DNA of 64,000 nt, from positions 310,001-374,000 of the forward strand of contig NZ_JABJVM010000001.1 of the NCBI RefSeq assembly GCF_013820765.1, in the 5' to 3' direction. The notes beneath the pieces are model-generated. The model did not search any database. It saw only the letters and a program-made list of their open reading frames with translations, and was not told where the DNA came from. This DNA comes from Paenilisteria rustica. Lineage in GTDB: Bacteria > Bacillota > Bacilli > Lactobacillales > Listeriaceae. Positions within the stretch are counted from its first letter, which is position 1, and every line of letters begins with the position of its first letter. This document shows positions 1 to 8,281 of the stretch, piece after piece. The position numbers were made by a program, and so were the translations under genes.

Positions 1-108
1 CATGAACAGGTGGCAGGAAGTACTGCTGAGAAGGGCAATGTGACGAGGGTAAAGAAAAGTGAGAATTCGATTCCGCTCTATGATTGGCTAGATAAGAGAA
101 AAGGGTGA
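1..108 (+). CDS. dnaD: DnaD replication initiation protein, C-terminal end (partial)
   Basis: Frame 1 is open from the window edge and ends in LYDWLDKRKG before a TGA at 106-108. This Lys-rich tail with a YDWL motif is typical of the end of DnaD, the primosome protein that works with DnaB and DnaI to load helicase. The gene directly precedes nth, which starts 4 bp after the stop, as in Bacillus and Listeria. Only the last 35 residues are present, so the call leans on context as well as the tail motif. Confidence 0.7.
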   Translation, partial: HEQVAGSTAEKGNVTRVKKSENSIPLYDWLDKRKG

Positions 109-112
109 ACAC

Positions 113-772
113 ATGTTAACGAATAAAGAAACCGTGATGTGCATCGAGACAATGGCGGAGATGTTCCCGAGCGCCCACTGTGAACTCGAGCATAAGAATA
201 CGTTTGAACTGCTGGTAGCTGTTGTACTTTCTGCGCAGTGTACTGATATTTTGGTTAACCGCGTCACCGCATCACTTTTTGAGAAATACCACGGGCCAGA
301 AGATTATATGAAGGTGCCTGTGGAGGAGCTGGAAAATGATATTCGGTCCATCGGGTTATACCGGAATAAAGCGAAGAATATCCAAGCCTTGTCTCAAAAA
401 ATCCTAGATGAGTTTGATGGAGAGGTACCGGCAACGCACGCAGAGTTAGAGAGTCTACCTGGTGTTGGAAGAAAGACTGCCAATGTGGTGCTTTCTGTTG
501 GTTTTGGAGTCCCGGCAATTGCTGTTGATACGCATGTCGAACGTGTTTCTAAGCGATTAGGTATTTGTCGATGGAAAGATTCTGTGACCGAAGTTGAAAA
601 TACATTGATGCGAAAACTTCCAAAAGAGATGTGGTCAGACGCGCATCATGATATGATTTTCTTTGGGCGCTATCATTGCAAGGCTAGAACACCAGAATGT
701 GCGAGATGTCCGCTCCTATACCTTTGCCGAGAAGGTAAAAAACAAGCGAAAGCGAGAGGTTTTGATGGCTGA
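113..772 (+). CDS. nth: Endonuclease III, DNA glycosylase/AP lyase
   Basis: The 219-residue product is the usual length for endonuclease III, which excises oxidised pyrimidines and nicks the abasic site in base-excision repair. The helix-hairpin-helix LPGVGRKTA lies at residues 115-123 with the catalytic Lys121, and the catalytic Asp is Asp139 in AVDTHV. The C-terminal 4Fe-4S cluster cysteines are visible with spacing C-x6-C-x2-C-x5-C (Cys189, 196, 199, 205). It follows dnaD by 4 bp and overlaps the next gene by 8 bp, so the three are probably one transcript. Confidence 0.97.
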   Translation: MLTNKETVMCIETMAEMFPSAHCELEHKNTFELLVAVVLSAQCTDILVNRVTASLFEKYHGPEDYMKVPVEELENDIRSIGLYRNKAKNIQALSQKILDEFDGEVPATHAELESLPGVGRKTANVVLSVGFGVPAIAVDTHVERVSKRLGICRWKDSVTEVENTLMRKLPKEMWSDAHHDMIFFGRYHCKARTPECARCPLLYLCREGKKQAKARGFDG

Positions 773-1259
773 TTTTCAATATGCGAAAGAATTGGAACAT
801 CCTTTATTTAGAACACCACATGTTGCTGTGGAGGAAATAGACGAGGCATCGATTTTTGTGACTGGTTTACCATTTTGGCAAGAACAACTTTTTTATACAC
901 GTGGGCGAGGAGAGATGCCGTGGCACACGGATCCAGAGCAAGCGTGCAGGCGCATGGCAAAGCAGTGGCGTAATATTGCGCAAGAGTTAGATGCCTCTTT
1001 TAAATTGCGTGAGGAGCCTGATATATCGATTATTCGTGACGGGCTAGGCATTTACCTTTCGATGCTTTTTTGGAGTAATAGAAGGCCTGTCCAGTTAAAT
1101 GAATTGGATAAGCATATCGAGACGTTAGAACTTATTCCAATGAATTTGCAAGAACGGTTAGCTTTTATTATGGGAAAATCAGAGACATATCCAGCTTTTA
1201 AGCAGTTGAATGAATTAGTGCAAGAGCAAAGAAAGTTAGTGCTAAAAGGGCTGACCTGA
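765..1259 (+). CDS. ypoC: YpoC family protein, unknown function
   Basis: This 164-residue protein overlaps the end of nth by 8 bp. I chose the ATG at 765 because an AGAGG ribosome-binding site precedes it; the open frame upstream (from 663) lies entirely inside nth. Tryptophan- and arginine-rich helices (FWQEQLFYTRGRGEMPWH, CRRMAKQWRNIAQE) match the small protein found next to nth and dnaD in Bacilli (YpoC in B. subtilis). No catalytic motif is visible and no function can be assigned. A terminator follows directly. Confidence 0.8.
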   Translation: MADFQYAKELEHPLFRTPHVAVEEIDEASIFVTGLPFWQEQLFYTRGRGEMPWHTDPEQACRRMAKQWRNIAQELDASFKLREEPDISIIRDGLGIYLSMLFWSNRRPVQLNELDKHIETLELIPMNLQERLAFIMGKSETYPAFKQLNELVQEQRKLVLKGLT

Positions 1260-1265
1260 CAAAGA

Positions 1266-1297
1266 AACGCATTTCAAATTGGGATGCGTTTTTTTTG
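1266..1297 (+). terminator. Rho-independent terminator of dnaD-nth-ypoC
   Basis: The arms AACGCAT (1266-1272) and ATGCGTT (1284-1290) flank a short loop and are followed by a run of eight or more T. It sits just past the ypoC stop codon. Confidence 0.85.
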
Positions 1298-1303
1298 TCG
1301 TAC

Positions 1304-1336
1304 ATAAAAAAACCACTCTGCCTATTGCAGAGTGGT
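1304..1336 (-). terminator. Rho-independent terminator of pbpA (minus strand)
   Basis: The arms ACCACTCTGC and GCAGAGTGGT are separated by a short loop, with a run of A at 1305-1312 that reads as U on the minus strand. It lies just downstream of the pbpA stop codon. Confidence 0.85.
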
Positions 1337-1347
1337 CGCATTCTATT

Positions 1348-3951
1348 CTAGTTGGCTGGTGGTGGTGTGGTGTTTTGTGTGCTGTTCGTACCAGTACCAT
1401 CCGTAGCTGGTGTTTCTTGCTGCGTTTGCTCAGGTGGAATAGTAACGGTTGTTGTCGCTGGTGAGCCACGTTTACCATCTTTTACTGGAACTACCATAAT
1501 GACAACACTCGATCCAGGTGAGCCACCACTCACATTAATGGATGTTGTACCGTAGTTTTGGGTTTGTCCGTTGACGCTGACATCATAGGTGACGCCAGGT
1601 CCATTGGATGCCCAACTTGCTGAAATCGTTTTGTTAGCGGCATTATAAGAGCCATTTAAGCCACCTGGTGCTTGTAATGCCGTTTGTTCAGCTTCTTCAG
1701 CCGCTTTCTTAGCTGCTTCTTCCTGTTCCTTTTGTTGTTGTTTTAGTTTATCAGACTCAGATTGTTCTTTATCTTTTTTCGCTTTTTCTTCGGCAGCCTT
1801 TTTAGCCGCTTCTTTTTCAGCTGCTTTTTCGTCATCTGTTTTTGTTTCGGTTTCGGTTTTCTTCTCAGCGGCTGATTTGGTTGGGATAGTACCGTCTAAG
1901 AATAATTCATACGAGATATTTCCACCACTTGCGCCAGATCCTGCACGTGTGATTGGGTTACTTCCAACGATAATTGGAATCTCATTCACGTTGCTAGGTT
2001 TTTTGAAGTCTGGGTTTTTCTCGCCAGAAACGAGATGTTCCATTGTTGCTTTGAACATATACGCTGCGATACGAGTTTCGCTTGGTGATAGATAATTCTT
2101 GTTTGGCTCGTCATAACCAGTCCAAATGGATACCGTGTAACGAGGAGAGTAGCCGACAAACCATGAATCGGGTGTGCCGTCACTTGGAATGCCATTTTTG
2201 ATACGAATGCTCTCATCGTAGTTAGTTGTACCAGTCTTAGCAGCAATATTCCAGCCAGGGATGTTTGCTCGAGTACCAGTACCCTTTGTTAGAACGTCTT
2301 TTAACATATCGCTAATCATGTAGGCAGTGGACGCTTTCATTGCTACAACAGATTCAGGTTCCATGTTTACTTCTGTTTCGCCATCTGAAAGTAGAATCTT
2401 TGTAACGGTATGAGGTTTGTTATAGACGCCACCATTACCAAATGCTGCATATGCTCCAGCCATCTGAATCGGGGAAGCTTCACCACTACCAATTACTGTT
2501 GATTCGTACACCTCTTTATAGTTCAAACCAAGATTATTCGCAAAATCTTTCGCGCGATCATAACCTACCTCTTTGGAAGCTTTTACGGCAGGAATATTAC
2601 GAGAGGAATAAAGCGCATGACGCATCGAAATTTCCCCAAGATAACCAGAATCATAATTTCGCAATTCCTGACCACTTGAATACTGATAAGGAGCATCATT
2701 GAAAATATGTGCTGTTGACCAATCTAGGTATTCAATAGCTGGTGCATAGCCTAAAATAGGTTTCATAGTGGAACCAGGTTGGCGTTTAATATCGGTAGCA
2801 CGATTAAGTCCGCGTGATACTTTCTTTTCGCCAGTATCGCGTCCACCACCGAGGGCTTGCACACGACCAGTTTCCGTATCCATAACAACAACTCCAGCTT
2901 GGAATTTCGCGTCTGGATAATTGATGATTTCATTTGTATTCAACATTTTTTCCGTGTACTTTTGGGCACTTGGATCAAGCGCGGTATAGATTGTTAAACC
3001 GTCTGTAAATGGATTGTATTTGTCACCAATCTCATCGATAACTTGATCGACATACGTATCATATGCGTATGTTTTTTGTTTACGTGTTGCTTCATCCACT
3101 AAACCGTCCGCAATGGCTACCGATTGGGCAGCTTCCATTTCTGATTTCGAGATTTTATCGTTGTTGTACATTAAGGTTAACACGATATCGCGACGTTTTT
3201 TCGCTAAATCAGGATTTTCAAATGGGTTAAAACGGTTGGGACTTTGAGGCATACCAGCGATTAGGGCTGTTTGTGCCAAATTCAAATCTTTTAGTTTTTT
3301 GCCATAGTAATGCTCGGCGGCTGTTTCCATACCGTGGATACCATCGGATAAGTAAACTTTATTGATGTAAATTTCTAGAAGTTCGTGTTTGCTGTATTTT
3401 TGTTCCAGTTGTACAGCCATCCACGCTTCTTGCGCTTTACGATCTAGTGTTTTGTTTGTGTAATCGAGGTAAGACATCTTAATGATCTGCTGCGTCAAGG
3501 TACTGGCCCCTTGGGAACCAAATCCACCCGTAATATTACCGACAGCAGCGCTCGCAAGTCGTATCGGATCCATTCCATTATGCTCGTAAAAACGGGAATC
3601 TTCCGTTGATAGAACTGCGTTTTCTAGCTGTTTTGGGATATCTTTATACTCAATATATTCCCGGCGTTCTTTACCGATTTCTGCATAGACGTCTCCATTT
3701 TTATCTAAAATCTTAGATGAAAGAGGGTCACGCAATTTTGAATCTGTCAGTTTGGGCGCTTCTTTTGCATACGAATAAAATGCGGTTGCGCCACCAGCAA
3801 TGCCTGCAAATGCGAGAAAGAGTGCGGTGAAGAATACCACTTTAAAAACATTCCCAGTGATACGTTTGCCTTTCCCAGTTGGTTTATTTGTCTCAGGTTG
3901 TTTTGCTTGGCTATTGCGGTACTGAGATCTTGTCTGCGGTTTATCTGCCAT
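1348..3951 (-). CDS. pbpA: Class A penicillin-binding protein 1A, bifunctional transglycosylase/transpeptidase
   Basis: This 867-residue protein polymerises and cross-links peptidoglycan at the outer membrane face. A basic cytoplasmic tail is followed by one membrane segment at about residues 34-58. The GT51 transglycosylase domain carries TEDSRFYEHNG with its catalytic Glu and the QGASTLTQQ motif. The transpeptidase domain has the Ser-x-x-Lys motif in PGSTMKP, the SRN motif in SSRNIPA and KTGTT. A long Lys/Glu/Ala-rich linker then leads to a C-terminal fibronectin type III-like module and a Thr/Pro/Gln-rich tail, as in Listeria and Bacillus PBP1. It is followed on the same strand by the upstream partner recU, 39 bp away; this pairing is conserved in Bacilli. 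Confidence 0.96.
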   Translation of the reverse strand: MADKPQTRSQYRNSQAKQPETNKPTGKGKRITGNVFKVVFFTALFLAFAGIAGGATAFYSYAKEAPKLTDSKLRDPLSSKILDKNGDVYAEIGKERREYIEYKDIPKQLENAVLSTEDSRFYEHNGMDPIRLASAAVGNITGGFGSQGASTLTQQIIKMSYLDYTNKTLDRKAQEAWMAVQLEQKYSKHELLEIYINKVYLSDGIHGMETAAEHYYGKKLKDLNLAQTALIAGMPQSPNRFNPFENPDLAKKRRDIVLTLMYNNDKISKSEMEAAQSVAIADGLVDEATRKQKTYAYDTYVDQVIDEIGDKYNPFTDGLTIYTALDPSAQKYTEKMLNTNEIINYPDAKFQAGVVVMDTETGRVQALGGGRDTGEKKVSRGLNRATDIKRQPGSTMKPILGYAPAIEYLDWSTAHIFNDAPYQYSSGQELRNYDSGYLGEISMRHALYSSRNIPAVKASKEVGYDRAKDFANNLGLNYKEVYESTVIGSGEASPIQMAGAYAAFGNGGVYNKPHTVTKILLSDGETEVNMEPESVVAMKASTAYMISDMLKDVLTKGTGTRANIPGWNIAAKTGTTNYDESIRIKNGIPSDGTPDSWFVGYSPRYTVSIWTGYDEPNKNYLSPSETRIAAYMFKATMEHLVSGEKNPDFKKPSNVNEIPIIVGSNPITRAGSGASGGNISYELFLDGTIPTKSAAEKKTETETKTDDEKAAEKEAAKKAAEEKAKKDKEQSESDKLKQQQKEQEEAAKKAAEEAEQTALQAPGGLNGSYNAANKTISASWASNGPGVTYDVSVNGQTQNYGTTSINVSGGSPGSSVVIMVVPVKDGKRGSPATTTVTIPPEQTQQETPATDGTGTNSTQNTTPPPAN

Positions 3952-3990
3952 AGAAAATTTCTCTCCTTTAATGTTGAGGGGCGACTGAAC

Positions 3991-4593
3991 TTAGAAATAA
4001 TGTTTTCTAATGATGTTTAAGTAGTCTAGCCTCGGATTTAGACCATAAGGAATTTGGTCTGCTACGTGTTTTAACTCTTGCAGGGTTACTGATTTTCTTC
4101 CGCCGTCGAGCATTCGTTGCCAAAATGGCTGGAAATGTTCAAAGGGCATGAGATAGACCTCTCCAAGTGTTTGAAAAGCGATGATAACAAAAACGATACC
4201 GTCTTGTTTCAGGACGCCTTCCATATGTGTTAACTGATGTTGATGAAAGTTACTAAGAGGAAATGAGCTTGTATTTTTGGTCTCCTTTGCTTCAAAGTCA
4301 ATATACTTTCCTTGATAAACACCGTTATAGTCCGTGGTTGATGGTGTTTTGAAGTAGGCTTCCTTTATTTTTGCACTACTTCTTTTTGGATAATCAACAC
4401 CAACGATTTGCACAGGGGTAGGTTTCTTGTGGATGACGGCAAGCCCATGGGTTAAATAGTAGGCATTCGTGTCATTGAGATCTTGCTCGAGTGACATGCC
4501 GCGTTTTCCGTAAGAGACTGTCTTTTTTTGTGCGGTGGAGGCGGCAGGTGTATTCGGCTGATACTTTTTTCCATTAGGATATCGTATGGCCAT
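3991..4593 (-). CDS. recU: Holliday junction resolvase RecU
   Basis: The 200-residue product has the usual RecU length. It shows the basic N-terminal region ([10 protein letters not shown]), the [12 protein letters not shown] motif, the nuclease core [19 protein letters not shown] with its Asp/Glu/Lys catalytic residues, and the F-HQHQ segment. RecU cuts four-way junctions during recombination repair and chromosome segregation. It is the first gene of a two-gene minus-strand operon with pbpA. An AGAGGTGA ribosome-binding site precedes the ATG. Confidence 0.96.
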   Translation of the reverse strand: MAIRYPNGKKYQPNTPAASTAQKKTVSYGKRGMSLEQDLNDTNAYYLTHGLAVIHKKPTPVQIVGVDYPKRSSAKIKEAYFKTPSTTDYNGVYQGKYIDFEAKETKNTSSFPLSNFHQHQLTHMEGVLKQDGIVFVIIAFQTLGEVYLMPFEHFQPFWQRMLDGGRKSVTLQELKHVADQIPYGLNPRLDYLNIIRKHYF

Positions 4594-4914
4594 CTGTCAT
4601 TCACCTCTTTTAAATCGATAGAACGGCAGAACTAGCCATTCTTAATTTGGACTAACACCTATTATAACAAATTTAAATGAAAATGATAGGGGAAATCTGC
4701 CTATAAGGGTGTTGTGATAATTTGGGAAATCGGCGAAAACCAAGATAGAACGTACCTTCGCATTGGATTCTGTGCTGTAGAAAAAACTCAATATTTTTTT
4801 CATTTCAGGGATTTCACTGTGATTTTTAATACGTTACTCATTAGAAAAGTAGGAGATTGCCATCAAATATGGTATGCTGTTCTCATACTTTTATATAGAA
4901 GGAATTGGTTTTTT
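4594..4914. other. Divergent intergenic region between recU and yppE, with a recU promoter candidate
   Basis: This 321-bp stretch separates divergently transcribed genes. On the minus strand a TATAAT box at 4671-4676 lies about 80 bp before the recU start and is the best promoter candidate; its -35 (near 4694-4699) is weak. A plus-strand frame is open from 4714, but it lacks a ribosome-binding site and the conserved protein starts only at 4915. I see no other structure here. Confidence 0.5.
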
Positions 4915-5265
4915 ATGAGTGAAATGAAGGATATAACGATAGAAATGCTACATCATAATGAGGCGATTTGGGAGCTTTACTTAGCGAATCGAGCAGAGCA
5001 GCAGACGTTTGATTTTTATGAAGATATGAAGCCGTTCGTGGATGGGGTCAAAGAGACGTGTGATGCGTGGCTAGCACTTGTGATTCCGTGGGTGAATACG
5101 GCGCGCCCCACATACCTTGGGCAGGCGCAGTTGCAACAAGTGGCAGATAATATTCAGATGATCGCGGTCAGTGCTTTTAATGGGAAATCATTTTATAAGC
5201 ATTTCAATGATCATTATCAGTCGGTGGAATATACGTTGAAACGCGTGTTGGAGAAGGCGCCATGA
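4915..5265 (+). CDS. yppE: YppE family protein (DUF1798), helical, unknown function
   Basis: This is a 116-residue acidic helical protein with many Trp, Tyr and Phe residues (NEAIWELYL, TFDFYEDMKPFVDGV, KHFNDHYQSVEYTL), matching the YppE family found between recU and ypsA in Bacilli. I chose the ATG at 4915 because AGAAGGA lies at the right distance and the upstream in-frame extension looks non-coding. The stop overlaps the ypsA start by 4 bp (ATGA), so the two are probably translationally coupled. Function is unknown. Confidence 0.8.
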   Translation: MSEMKDITIEMLHHNEAIWELYLANRAEQQTFDFYEDMKPFVDGVKETCDAWLALVIPWVNTARPTYLGQAQLQQVADNIQMIAVSAFNGKSFYKHFNDHYQSVEYTLKRVLEKAP

Positions 5266-5810
5266 AATCGATTTTTGTTTCGGGTTATAAGAATTTTGAA
5301 TTGGGCATTTTTAAGCGAGACGCGCCAGAAGCTGGATTTATCAAGGAAGCGATCAAGCGACGGCTGATTGGGCTCATGGACGATGGCTTGGAGTGGGTGA
5401 TTATTTCGGGGCAGATGGGCGTGGAACTTTGGGCTGGTGAAGTGGTGGCGGAGCTGAAAAAAGAGGAGTATGCGTTGAAATTAGCGATTTTGACGCCTTT
5501 TTTGAATCAGGAGAGTAATTGGAACGAGGGCAATCAGCTGTGGTACAATGAGATTGTTGGTGTAGCGGACTACGTGTCGGCTGTGACGAAACGGGAGTAT
5601 GAGAATCCGCGGCAGTTTCAATTAAAGGACCAATTCGTGCTAGATCACACGGACGGGACATTGCTTGTATATGATACGGAGCGAGAAGGCGCCCCTAAGT
5701 TTTTCTATGAAAAAGCAAAGATATACGCGGAGAATGGTGATTATCCAATTTTCATGATCGATTTTTATGAGTTACAAGAAGTTGTGGATTCACTGAACGC
5801 CGATTTTTAA
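5262..5810 (+). CDS. ypsA: YpsA family protein (DUF1273), SLOG-like fold
   Basis: The 182-residue protein begins MKSIFVSGYKNFELGIF and contains WVIISGQMGVELWAGEVV. These glycine-rich nucleotide-binding-type segments belong to YpsA, a SLOG/TIGR00725-like family. In B. subtilis and S. aureus YpsA has been linked to cell division and oxidative stress and sits next to gpsB, as it does here. It is coupled to yppE by a 4-bp overlap. The exact ligand is not known. Confidence 0.88.
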   Translation: MKSIFVSGYKNFELGIFKRDAPEAGFIKEAIKRRLIGLMDDGLEWVIISGQMGVELWAGEVVAELKKEEYALKLAILTPFLNQESNWNEGNQLWYNEIVGVADYVSAVTKREYENPRQFQLKDQFVLDHTDGTLLVYDTEREGAPKFFYEKAKIYAENGDYPIFMIDFYELQEVVDSLNADF

Positions 5811-5924
5811 TGTCCTTTTTTTAGCAAACGAAGGATTATAAATTGACAAATGAGCCGAACTTTGAAAAAATAGAGGTATGTAACGTAGGTGATGAATATT
5901 TTTACAATATTTGATTCATAGCTC

Positions 5925-6176
5925 CAAACCCAGCGCGCTGACAAATGCTTAGATTCTAGGGAAAAGCGAGTACCAACGCGGAGCATACTAGCATATGTGA
6001 GCATTGGAACGGAACTTTTAACGACGAAGATGAGTATTTGCCAGCCCTCAGCGTGTTGCCAAATGCTTAGATTCTAGGGGAAAGCGAGTACCAACGCGGA
6101 GCATACTAGTGTATGTGAGCATTGGAACGGAACTTTTAACGACGAAGATGAGTATTTGGCGACACGCTGGGTTTAC
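5925..6176. repeat. Family B repeat: tandem pair of 99-bp units within palindromic flanks
   Basis: Two nearly identical units lie at 5942-6040 and 6060-6158. Each begins CAAATGCTTAGATTCTAGGG and ends GATGAGTATTTG, and they differ at only about three positions. Each holds a small inner hairpin (GCATACTAG..TATGTG) and the ends CAAATGCT / GAGTATTTG are themselves roughly inverted. Outer flanks AACCCAGCG (near 5926-5934) and CGCTGGGTT (near 6165-6173) are inverted, so the whole block can fold. A shorter relative is at 58733-58821. There is no coding potential; it separates ypsA from gpsB. Confidence 0.85.
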
Positions 6177-6213
6177 GTTGGCATACAGAAACTAGATATA
6201 GAGGTGAAGTTAA

Positions 6214-6546
6214 ATGGCTTCTGAACAATTCGAATATAATTTGACAGGTAAAGAGATTTTAGAAAAAGAATTTAAAACAGGTCTTCGTGGTTATAATCCT
6301 GAAGATGTAGATGAATTTCTAGATAAAGTCATTAATGATTATAGTACTTTTTCACAAGAAATTGAGGCTCTACAACAAGAGAATTTGCGTCTACGTGCTG
6401 AATTAGAAGATGCTCCGAAAGCAGTGGTTGCACCGAGTTTTCAACAAACAACGCAACCTGCTGGAACGACTAATTTCGATATTCTAAAACGACTAAGCAA
6501 TCTCGAAAAACATGTTTTTGGGAATAAGCTAGACGACAACCAATAA
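6214..6546 (+). CDS. gpsB: Cell division regulator GpsB
   Basis: This 110-residue DivIVA-like protein coordinates septal and lateral wall synthesis by docking PBP1A; its partner pbpA is in this same window. The N-terminal DivIVA-type lipid-binding domain includes LTGKEILEKEFKTGLRGYNPEDVDEFLD, with the Tyr-Asn-Pro-Glu motif, followed by a coiled coil (residues about 40-70), a Pro/Ala/Thr-rich linker and the C-terminal trimerisation helix (FDILKRLSNLEKHVFG). A GAGGTGAAG ribosome-binding site precedes the ATG. It directly precedes rnpB, as in other Bacilli. Confidence 0.96.
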   Translation: MASEQFEYNLTGKEILEKEFKTGLRGYNPEDVDEFLDKVINDYSTFSQEIEALQQENLRLRAELEDAPKAVVAPSFQQTTQPAGTTNFDILKRLSNLEKHVFGNKLDDNQ

Positions 6547-6561
6547 ACGTGATAGAATGAT

Positions 6562-6962
6562 TGAGGTAGCGTTTGGGTAATTGCTGTTTTCCCTATGAAA
6601 ACAGAGGAAAGTCCATGCTCGCACGGCGCTGAAATTGCCCGTAGTGATCGTGCCTGGTGAAACAATAAGCCAGGGCACTCCGGTTTACCGGTTTGACGGC
6701 AGGTGACCCACCTAAGTCTTCGGATATGGTGTTCGAACCTTGAAAGTGCCACAGTGACGAAGTTTCATCAGAAATGGTGGAAGTGGAACGAGGTAAACCC
6801 CACGAGCGAGAAACCCAAATATTGGTAGGGGCACTTTTCCCGAGGAATAACAACGAGGGACGAGGTACATAGCTTCACCGTTATGTGCAGATAGATAATT
6901 ACCACTTTTGTGTGATCCTGTAATCACAGAAGTACAGAACATGGCTTACAAAACGCTACTAT
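6562..6962 (+). ncRNA. rnpB: RNase P RNA, type B
   Basis: The roughly 400-nt RNA is the catalytic subunit that matures tRNA 5' ends. The conserved CR-I segment GAGGAAAGTCCATGCTCGC lies at 6600-6618 and the 3' signature ACAGAACATGGCTTAC at 6934-6949. The terminal P1 helix forms between GTAGCGTTT (about 6567-6575) and AAACGCTAC (6951-6959). Its position right after gpsB is the usual one in Bacilli. Exact ends are estimated from the P1 pairing. Confidence 0.95.
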
Positions 6963-7061
6963 CAGGATGAATTAAAAAAGTGAGGGCTGTTTCAAAGTCG
7001 GACGTATGGCGGATTTCTTATGCTAAGAGATGCCATAACTTAGTGCACCGTGTGTGTGGCT

Positions 7062-7095
7062 AGGAGCGTGTGCCTTTTGGAAGGGCTCTTTTTTT
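7062..7095 (+). terminator. Possible terminator downstream of rnpB
   Basis: AGGAGC and GGCTCT form a short interrupted stem with an inner CC/GG pair, followed by seven T. It supports placing the next start codon after this point rather than at the upstream in-frame ATG at 7070. Confidence 0.5.
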
Positions 7096-7123
7096 AGATA
7101 TTAATGAGGCGAGGATGGCGATT

Positions 7124-8263
7124 ATGAGGGAATTTGAATTAGTGGCAACAGCTGCGGCTGGGCTTGAGGCGATTGTAGCAAAAGAGGTACGTCGACTAGG
7201 TTATGAATGTGAAGTTGATAACGGAAAAGTGTATTTTAAAGGGGACGAAATGGCGATTGCGAAGGCGAATTTATGGCTTCGTGTGGCAGATCGTGTGAAG
7301 ATTGTTGTTGGGCGTTTTACTGCGACAACATTTGATGATTTATTTGAACAAACGAAGGCTTTACCTTGGGAAGATTTATTGCCACTCGATGCAAATTTTC
7401 CGGTAGCTGGTAAATCTGTGAAATCGACATTGTTTAGTGTGCCAAATTGCCAAGCGATTACGAAAAAAGCGATTGTGAGTCGATTGAGTGAGAAGTATCG
7501 CAGACAAGGGCGCTTGATGGAGTCTGGTGCTCTTTTTAAGCTTGAGGTTTCGATTTTGAAGGATGAAGTGACGATTACGCTTGATACGAGTGGGGCTGGG
7601 TTACATAAACGTGGTTATCGTGTTGGTCAAGGTGGGGCGCCGCTGAAGGAAACGATGGCGGCGGCACTCGTGTTGCTTACAAGTTGGCATCCTGATCGTC
7701 CGTTTTATGATCCGGTTTGTGGTTCTGGAACGATTCCGATTGAGGCGGCTTGGATTGGACGGAATATCGCACCTGGTTTGCGTCGGGATTTTGTTTGTGA
7801 GACGTGGGATTGGATGTCTCCGGATATTTGGAAAGAGGCTCGCGCGGAAGCAGAAGCTGCGGCGAATCATGAGCAACCGCTAGATATTACTGGGACGGAT
7901 ATTGATCACCGGATGATTGAAATTTCGGAGCAGAATGCGTTTGAGGCAGGTCTTGAAGATGTGATTGAGTTCAAGCAAATGCAGGTGGCTGATTTTACGA
8001 CAGAAAAAGAATACGGTGTTATCGTTGCGAATCCGCCATATGGAGAGCGTTTGGAAGACGAGGAGTCGGTTCGTGAACTGTATCGTGAAATGCGTGCGGT
8101 GTATCGTAATATGCCAACGTGGTCGGTGTATGTGCTGACAAGTTATGAAATGTTTGAGGAAGTGTATGCAAAACGGGCGACGAAGAAACGTAAGTTGTAT
8201 AATGGTTATTTACGGACGGATTTGTATCAATATTGGGGGCCAAGACCACCGCGTAGAGATTAG
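7124..8263 (+). CDS. THUMP-domain class I SAM-dependent RNA methyltransferase (YpsC/RlmL-like)
   Basis: The 379-residue product starts MREFELVATAAAGLEAIV, a typical start for this family. A THUMP RNA-binding domain fills the N-terminal third. The methyltransferase domain carries the SAM-binding motif DPVCGSGTIPIEAA and the catalytic N6/N2-type motif IVANPPYGERL. Relatives methylate a guanine of 23S rRNA (RlmL/RlmK type); the exact target is inferred. I chose the ATG at 7124 with GAGG upstream; ATG 7115 is also possible. B. subtilis ypsC likewise follows gpsB. Confidence 0.88.
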   Translation: MREFELVATAAAGLEAIVAKEVRRLGYECEVDNGKVYFKGDEMAIAKANLWLRVADRVKIVVGRFTATTFDDLFEQTKALPWEDLLPLDANFPVAGKSVKSTLFSVPNCQAITKKAIVSRLSEKYRRQGRLMESGALFKLEVSILKDEVTITLDTSGAGLHKRGYRVGQGGAPLKETMAAALVLLTSWHPDRPFYDPVCGSGTIPIEAAWIGRNIAPGLRRDFVCETWDWMSPDIWKEARAEAEAAANHEQPLDITGTDIDHRMIEISEQNAFEAGLEDVIEFKQMQVADFTTEKEYGVIVANPPYGERLEDEESVRELYREMRAVYRNMPTWSVYVLTSYEMFEEVYAKRATKKRKLYNGYLRTDLYQYWGPRPPRRD

Positions 8264-8281
8264 AGGAAATGGGGAATCAGG

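Noticed and set aside
663-764. Longer N-terminus for the YpoC protein
   Set aside because: This extension lies wholly in nth in another frame and lacks a ribosome-binding site; the ATG at 765 has one.
5942-6158. Possible CRISPR array
   Set aside because: Only two long units with no spacer-like variable sequence and no cas genes; it is a tandem duplication.
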